Source: Methanomicrobiales archaeon
GTDB taxonomy: Archaea; Halobacteriota; Methanomicrobia; Methanomicrobiales; JACTUA01
DNA: 8,735 bases
Direction: 5' to 3'
Assembly (NCBI GenBank): GCA_028678965.1
Contig: JAJRCM010000173.1
Location: 1-8,735, forward strand
In this document: positions 4,991-8,735 of the stretch, one piece after another
How the letters are laid out: the number at the start of each line of letters is the position of its first letter
Position numbering within the stretch: position 1 is the first letter of the stretch
The notes under the pieces: model-generated
What the model saw: only the letters and a program-made list of their open reading frames with translations
Databases searched by the model: none
What the model was told of the DNA's origin: nothing
Made by a program: the position numbers and the translations under genes

Positions 4991-6159
4991 GGTACCATCC
5001 CTTCCAAACGAGCGACTTCGACCACGTCCTTATCCCCTCGTCCCGAGAGGTTGATCACCATGATATCATCCTTTTCGAGTTCGTCCTTAACCTTCGTCGC
5101 CTGGGCAAGAGCATGGGCAGATTCAAGGGCAGGAATGATACCCTCTTTCCTGGAGAGCAGAGAGAATGCCTCGAGCACCTCTGTGTCAGTCACTGCCGCA
5201 TACTCTACCCGGTGAGCATCCTTGAGCATACTATGCTCGGGACCAACCGCAGGGTAATCAAGACCGGCAGAGACGCTGTGCGTATTCAGGATCTGTCCAT
5301 CGGCATCCTGGAGCACATAGGTGAGGGCGCCATGGAGCACACCCTTTGATCCGGCACAGAGGGAGGCACCGTGCTCTCCGGTCTCGAGACCTTTTCCTCC
5401 CGCTTCCACCCCGATGAGTCGAACATCGTCCTTGAGAAAGGGGTAGAACATACCGATGGCATTTGAGCCCCCGCCAACACAGGCAAGTATCACATCGGGC
5501 AGGCGACCTTCCTTAGTGAGGATCTGTTCCCTGGTCTCTACCCCGATAATTGACTGGAAATCGCGCACCATGCGGGGATACGGGTGGGGTCCGACCACTG
5601 ATCCAATCAGGTAGTGGGTGGTCTTCACATTGGTGACCCAGTCACGGAGAGCTTCATTGATGGCATCCTTCAGGGTCCGGGTCCCGGTGGTGACGGGGAT
5701 GACTCTCGCTCCGAGGAGGCTCATACGGTAGACATTCAGCCGCTGTCGCTCAATGTCCACCTCACCCATATACACCTCGACAGGTATTCCAAGTACCGCC
5801 CCGGCAATAGCAGTTGCGACCCCATGCTGCCCGGCACCAGTTTCCGCAATCAGTCGCTCCTTCCCCATGAACTTCGCGAGGAGCGCCTGACCGAGCGTGT
5901 TATTGATCTTGTGTGCGCCCCCGTGGAGGAGATCTTCACGTTTCAGGTATACCCTGCAGCCGAACAGTGATGAAAGATTCTCACAGAAAGTGAGTTTCGT
6001 CGGCCGGCCGGCATATTCGGTCAGGTAGTGATGGAGCGTGGCCATGCTCTCTTTGTTTTCCCGGAATCGTTGGTAGGCATTCTCCAGTTCTCCAAGCGCT
6101 CCCATCAGAGTCTCTGGGACATACTGGCCCCCATACTCCCCGAATCGCCCACGGGTCAT
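4987..6159 (-). CDS. trpB: Tryptophan synthase beta chain (TrpB1 type)
   Basis: PLP enzyme that condenses indole with serine to give tryptophan, working in a complex with TrpA. The 390 residues match the family. The N-terminus [13 protein letters not shown] is typical of TrpB1 rather than the longer TrpB2. The PLP lysine is Lys84 in HKIN, and the catalytic Glu106 lies in AETGAGQHG. The phosphate-binding loop is GGGSN (229-233). Asp301 lies in [14 protein letters not shown], where PGVGP is more usual, and SGRGDKD (372-378) ends the fold. The ATG overlaps the trpF stop as ATGA, and the strong site GGAGGTT lies 5 bases upstream, the best ribosome binding site in the operon. This fits a need for abundant beta chain. 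Directly followed by trpA, as expected for complex partners. Confidence 0.98.
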   Translation of the reverse strand: MTRGRFGEYGGQYVPETLMGALGELENAYQRFRENKESMATLHHYLTEYAGRPTKLTFCENLSSLFGCRVYLKREDLLHGGAHKINNTLGQALLAKFMGKERLIAETGAGQHGVATAIAGAVLGIPVEVYMGEVDIERQRLNVYRMSLLGARVIPVTTGTRTLKDAINEALRDWVTNVKTTHYLIGSVVGPHPYPRMVRDFQSIIGVETREQILTKEGRLPDVILACVGGGSNAIGMFYPFLKDDVRLIGVEAGGKGLETGEHGASLCAGSKGVLHGALTYVLQDADGQILNTHSVSAGLDYPAVGPEHSMLKDAHRVEYAAVTDTEVLEAFSLLSRKEGIIPALESAHALAQATKVKDELEKDDIMVINLSGRGDKDVVEVARLEGMVP

Positions 6160-6728
6160 GATACAACCTCCTGGCAGAGGGTGAGGAATACTTTTACCTT
6201 CTCTCGATCTTTTACACCGGGCGACCGCTCAACCCCGCTTGACACATCAACCGCATACGGATGAAGGAGATCTATAGCTTCTCTCACATTCCCCGGAGTC
6301 AGCCCCCCGGCGAGAATAACCGGGAGAGGTGACCTTCTCATCACCTCGCGGGCAAAGGAGGGATCATACTGCCTCCCACTCCCGTGACTGTCATCAATCA
6401 CCAGTGCATCGCCATCCGAGGGCAATGGCTCACCCCGCCGTACCACATGGAATACCTTCACCTGATGCTGTACTGGCAGGGTGAAGGGGTGATAGAGCTG
6501 AACCGCTGTGGGACGGAGTGACAGTATCTCCTGGAGCTCATTCTGTGACGTGGTATGCGTGACAGCAACCGAAACAGTGGAAGGAGAAAGAGCTGCAAAG
6601 ATATCGCCTGCCCTCTCTCGTGAGATCGATCTCGGAGAATCCGAAGACAGGATCACACCGATCGCCCAGGCACCGCAGGACTCCGCATACTGTGCATCCT
6701 CTACGCTGGTAATCCCACAGACCTTCAC
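6156..6728 (-). CDS. trpF: Phosphoribosylanthranilate isomerase
   Basis: Amadori rearrangement of N-(5-phosphoribosyl)anthranilate to the carboxyphenylamino-deoxyribulose phosphate used by TrpC. The 190-residue TIM barrel begins MKVCGIT with the catalytic Cys4. SPR (31-33) is kept. QLYH (77-80) stands where QLHG is usual. The catalytic acid lies in VIDDSHGSG (about Asp112/113), followed by AGGLTPGNV (140-148) and the phosphate-binding VDVSSGVE (160-167). The start is GTG at 6728, overlapping the trpC stop as GTGA, and the protein lacks the two or three residues that often precede KxCGIT. GGAGGGG lies 11 bases upstream. It is a separate gene, not fused to trpC. Confidence 0.95.
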   Translation of the reverse strand: MKVCGITSVEDAQYAESCGAWAIGVILSSDSPRSISRERAGDIFAALSPSTVSVAVTHTTSQNELQEILSLRPTAVQLYHPFTLPVQHQVKVFHVVRRGEPLPSDGDALVIDDSHGSGRQYDPSFAREVMRRSPLPVILAGGLTPGNVREAIDLLHPYAVDVSSGVERSPGVKDREKVKVFLTLCQEVVS

Positions 6729-7480
6729 GCGGATACGAACCCCTCCAGAGTCTCGGTGGGATGTGATGACCGCATCAACGCTGAACCAATGAGAAAGGCG
6801 TGGCAGTACCCCTTCAGGTGCCGGATATCTTCCGGTGTCTGGATCCCACTCATGGAAATGATCGTGGTGTCCTTCCCTGCGAGGTGTGGAGAAAGTCGCA
6901 GGGTGGTTTCAAGGTCGATGTCCATGGTATCCAGGTTCCGGTTGTTGATGCCGATGAGAGTCGCCTCCGTTGTGTGGGCACGTTTCACATCAGTAAGGGT
7001 GTGTACTTCGACCAGGGGTTCGAGTCCGAGAGTGAGCGACAGATTGACATAGAGGGGAAGCTGGTCTTTAAGGATCCCTGCGATGAGAAGAATTGCATCG
7101 GCTCCCATCGCCCGCGTCTCGTAGACCTGACGCTCATCAATGATGAAATCTTTCCTCAGCACCGGGACGGGTGATATCCGCCGGACCTGCTTGAGAGTGG
7201 AGATGCTGCCACCAAAAAACGTCGGCTCGGTGAGGACCGACAGACCGATACATCCCCCACCAATCAGATCGGTGGCGAGGGGAACGGGATAGAATGAAGG
7301 TCGGAATGGTCCGCTGGTTGGGGAAGTACATTTCAGCTCAGCGATAATGGCATTTTTACCCCTGACAGAGTGAATTGCCCCGGCAAGGCTTCTTGGCTTG
7401 TCCGTGAACCTGCCGGAGAATTCCCCGGGGAGGTACGATACCCGCTCCCGCGTTGCCCCGAGGATGCGGTCAAGAACCAC
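6725..7480 (-). CDS. trpC: Indole-3-glycerol phosphate synthase
   Basis: Ring closure and decarboxylation giving indole-3-glycerol phosphate, the TrpA substrate. Numbered from GTG 7480, the 251 residues begin VVLDRILGATRERV. They keep IIAELKCTSPTSG (Glu48, Lys50, Ser53), SVLTE, FFGGS, LRKDF with catalytic Lys110, LVEVH with Glu158, INNRNL with Asn179, and GSALM for phosphate. The oddity is SMSGI at 209-213: the position usually held by an active-site glutamate (SESGI; Glu210 in the Sulfolobus enzyme) is Met210. GTG 7480 is preferred because it gives the normal N-terminus, has GGGGGC close upstream and overlaps trpD by 11 bases. ATG 7498 would add six residues and a 29-base overlap. Function is very likely despite the substitution, given the intact operon. 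Confidence 0.94.
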   Translation of the reverse strand: MVLDRILGATRERVSYLPGEFSGRFTDKPRSLAGAIHSVRGKNAIIAELKCTSPTSGPFRPSFYPVPLATDLIGGGCIGLSVLTEPTFFGGSISTLKQVRRISPVPVLRKDFIIDERQVYETRAMGADAILLIAGILKDQLPLYVNLSLTLGLEPLVEVHTLTDVKRAHTTEATLIGINNRNLDTMDIDLETTLRLSPHLAGKDTTIISMSGIQTPEDIRHLKGYCHAFLIGSALMRSSHPTETLEGFVSA

Positions 7481-8492
7481 GACGCGCCCCCGTTTCATTT
7501 ACCAGCCCTTCAAGCGCTCGTAATGCCCGGCCTGAATCGATGGACTCCTCCGCGAGAATGACACCATCTGCTATACCCCTGGCTTTCCCACCAAGGTAAA
7601 TCGCAGCGCCGGCATTCAGGAGCACGATGTCCCGAGCGGCACCTTTCGTCCCTGAGAGAACCTCCATCAAAATTCGTGCATTGAGGTCAGCATCCCCACC
7701 CCTCAGGTCATGGAGAGATGCCCGCTTGATCCCGAAGTCTTCACTGTGGATCGTATAGGTTCTCGTTGCCCCGCTGGCCAGTTCCGAGACCCTCGTCATT
7801 CCGTGGGTAGTAATCTCATCGAGCCCCTCGCCGTGGACCACCATCGCCCGTTCAGTACCGAGGAGATTGAGGACGTGGGACATTTTTTCGGTCAGAGAGG
7901 GGTGATATACCCCCATCAGCTGGGCGGTCGCTCCTGCGGGATTGGCGAGAGGACCAAGCAGATTGAAGATGGTCCTAAACCCGAGCTCTCTACGAACGCC
8001 CATCACGTGACGCATGGCAGGGTGATAATACGGGGCATAGAGAAAGGTGATCCCGTATCGTGAGAGAGTTCTACATGCGATGTCTGGGTTGATATCGACC
8101 TTCACCCCGAGAGCTTCCAGGACATCCGCCGATCCGCATCTGCTGCTCACTCCCCTGTTTCCGTGCTTGACGACAGGCACTCCTGCGCCGGCCACAACGA
8201 AGGCCGATGTGGTGCTGATGTTGAAGGTGGAGGCACCATCTCCCCCCGTCCCGCAGGTATCAACCAGAGTGCTGTGGATCTCAGGTTTGATAGGGATTGC
8301 GTGCTCCCGTAATACTTTCGCGAATCCCGCCAGCTCTTCAATGCTCTCCCCCTTCATCCTGAGAGCGGTACAAAGGCTGCCCACCTGAGCCGCAGTCGCT
8401 TCCCCTCGCATAATCTGGTTCATCAATAGAGATGCTTCCTCTCTGGTGAGGTCCTGTTGTTCGATGATCTTCCCCAGTGCTCTCTGGATCAT
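7470..8492 (-). CDS. trpD: Anthranilate phosphoribosyltransferase
   Basis: Transfers the phosphoribosyl group of PRPP to anthranilate. The 340 residues match a stand-alone TrpD: an alpha-helical N-terminal domain to about residue 70, then the type III phosphoribosyltransferase fold. Motifs in order are CGTGGDG (80-86) for PRPP pyrophosphate, NIST (91-94), KHGNR (109-113) near anthranilate, GPLANP (180-185), the Mg-binding GLDE (223-226) and LNAG (292-295). The ATG overlaps the trpG stop as ATGA with AGGGGT 7 bases upstream. It is separate from trpG, unlike the fused enterobacterial gene. Confidence 0.97.
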   Translation of the reverse strand: MIQRALGKIIEQQDLTREEASLLMNQIMRGEATAAQVGSLCTALRMKGESIEELAGFAKVLREHAIPIKPEIHSTLVDTCGTGGDGASTFNISTTSAFVVAGAGVPVVKHGNRGVSSRCGSADVLEALGVKVDINPDIACRTLSRYGITFLYAPYYHPAMRHVMGVRRELGFRTIFNLLGPLANPAGATAQLMGVYHPSLTEKMSHVLNLLGTERAMVVHGEGLDEITTHGMTRVSELASGATRTYTIHSEDFGIKRASLHDLRGGDADLNARILMEVLSGTKGAARDIVLLNAGAAIYLGGKARGIADGVILAEESIDSGRALRALEGLVNETGARRGS

Positions 8493-8735
8493 GACAATAC
8501 CCCTGTAAGAAAATTACCAATGATATGATCCCCCTCCGGGGTGAGGATGCTTTCAGGATGAAATTGAATCCCATATATCGGAAACTGACGATGGCGAACT
8601 CCCATAATATACCCGTCATCGACGCTTCGGGCGGTAATGGCGAGTGTAGCTGGTATGGTATCGGGATCAGCGATAAGTGAGTGGTATCGTGTGGCGAGAA
8701 GCGGATTTCCGACTCCCGTGAAAATGCCAGTGCCA
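8489..8735 (-). CDS. trpG: Anthranilate synthase glutamine amidotransferase, C-terminal part
   Basis: Glutamine amidotransferase (class I) subunit that feeds ammonia to TrpE for anthranilate synthesis. Only the last 81 residues lie in the window, and the frame is open to the edge at 8735. Visible are RYHSLI, a stretch ending HRQFPIYG, then IQFHPES, which holds the His and Glu of the catalytic triad, then the end GDHIIGNFL and TGVLS. The catalytic cysteine is outside. RYHSLI and IQFHPES favour TrpG/PabA over other amidotransferases, and the position ahead of trpD supports TrpG. The TGA overlaps the trpD ATG. trpE would be expected next, upstream beyond the window. Confidence 0.95.
   Translation of the reverse strand, partial: GTGIFTGVGNPLLATRYHSLIADPDTIPATLAITARSVDDGYIMGVRHRQFPIYGIQFHPESILTPEGDHIIGNFLTGVLS

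Noticed and set aside
5614..8063. Antisense open frames of about 117-118 residues opposite trpB and trpD
   Set aside because: The trp genes have every family motif in their own frames. The antisense products show no domain features or start sites.

Overview
The window looks like chromosomal DNA of an anaerobic methanogenic euryarchaeon, most likely of the Methanomicrobiales type. This is an inference. The visible support is a two-repeat archaeal TATA-binding protein, TATA/BRE-type promoters about 26 bases upstream of gene starts, Shine-Dalgarno sites of the form GAGGTGA, a tRNA without encoded CCA, an oxygen-stress ferritin-like protein, and an archaeal-style trp operon of unfused genes. No mobile element, CRISPR array or phage gene was seen.

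Layout: bases 1-22 hold the first codons of a minus-strand gene just downstream of tbp. The tbp gene (53-607, minus) diverges from a rubrerythrin-like diiron protein gene (825-1280, plus). After a gene-free stretch comes tRNA-Leu(CAG) (1589-1673, plus), convergent with an AI-2E/PerM-family membrane protein (1718-2743, minus). Divergent from that is a two-gene microprotein operon: a 66-residue soluble protein built of five near-perfect 11-residue repeats (2935-3135) and a 46-residue hydrophobic protein (3140-3280), linked by a Shine-Dalgarno site that contains the first gene's stop codon. A DUF4382-type lipoprotein rich in N-glycosylation sequons follows (3521-4102).

The right half (4184 to the window edge) is a compact tryptophan operon on the minus strand, in transcription order trpG (partial), trpD, trpC, trpF, trpB, trpA. 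Neighbouring genes overlap by 4 bases (ATGA or GTGA), or 11-29 bases at trpD/trpC. Together they encode the steps from chorismate to tryptophan except the TrpE subunit, which presumably lies upstream outside the window. trpF and trpA, and probably trpC, start with GTG.

Most worth a second look: the hendecad-repeat/membrane microprotein pair; a TrpC in which the active-site glutamate of the SESGI motif is methionine; a TBP with a divergent first repeat and no acidic tail; and a cryptic minus-strand reading frame near 3320-3450 with a CPSCG knuckle and an in-frame amber codon.
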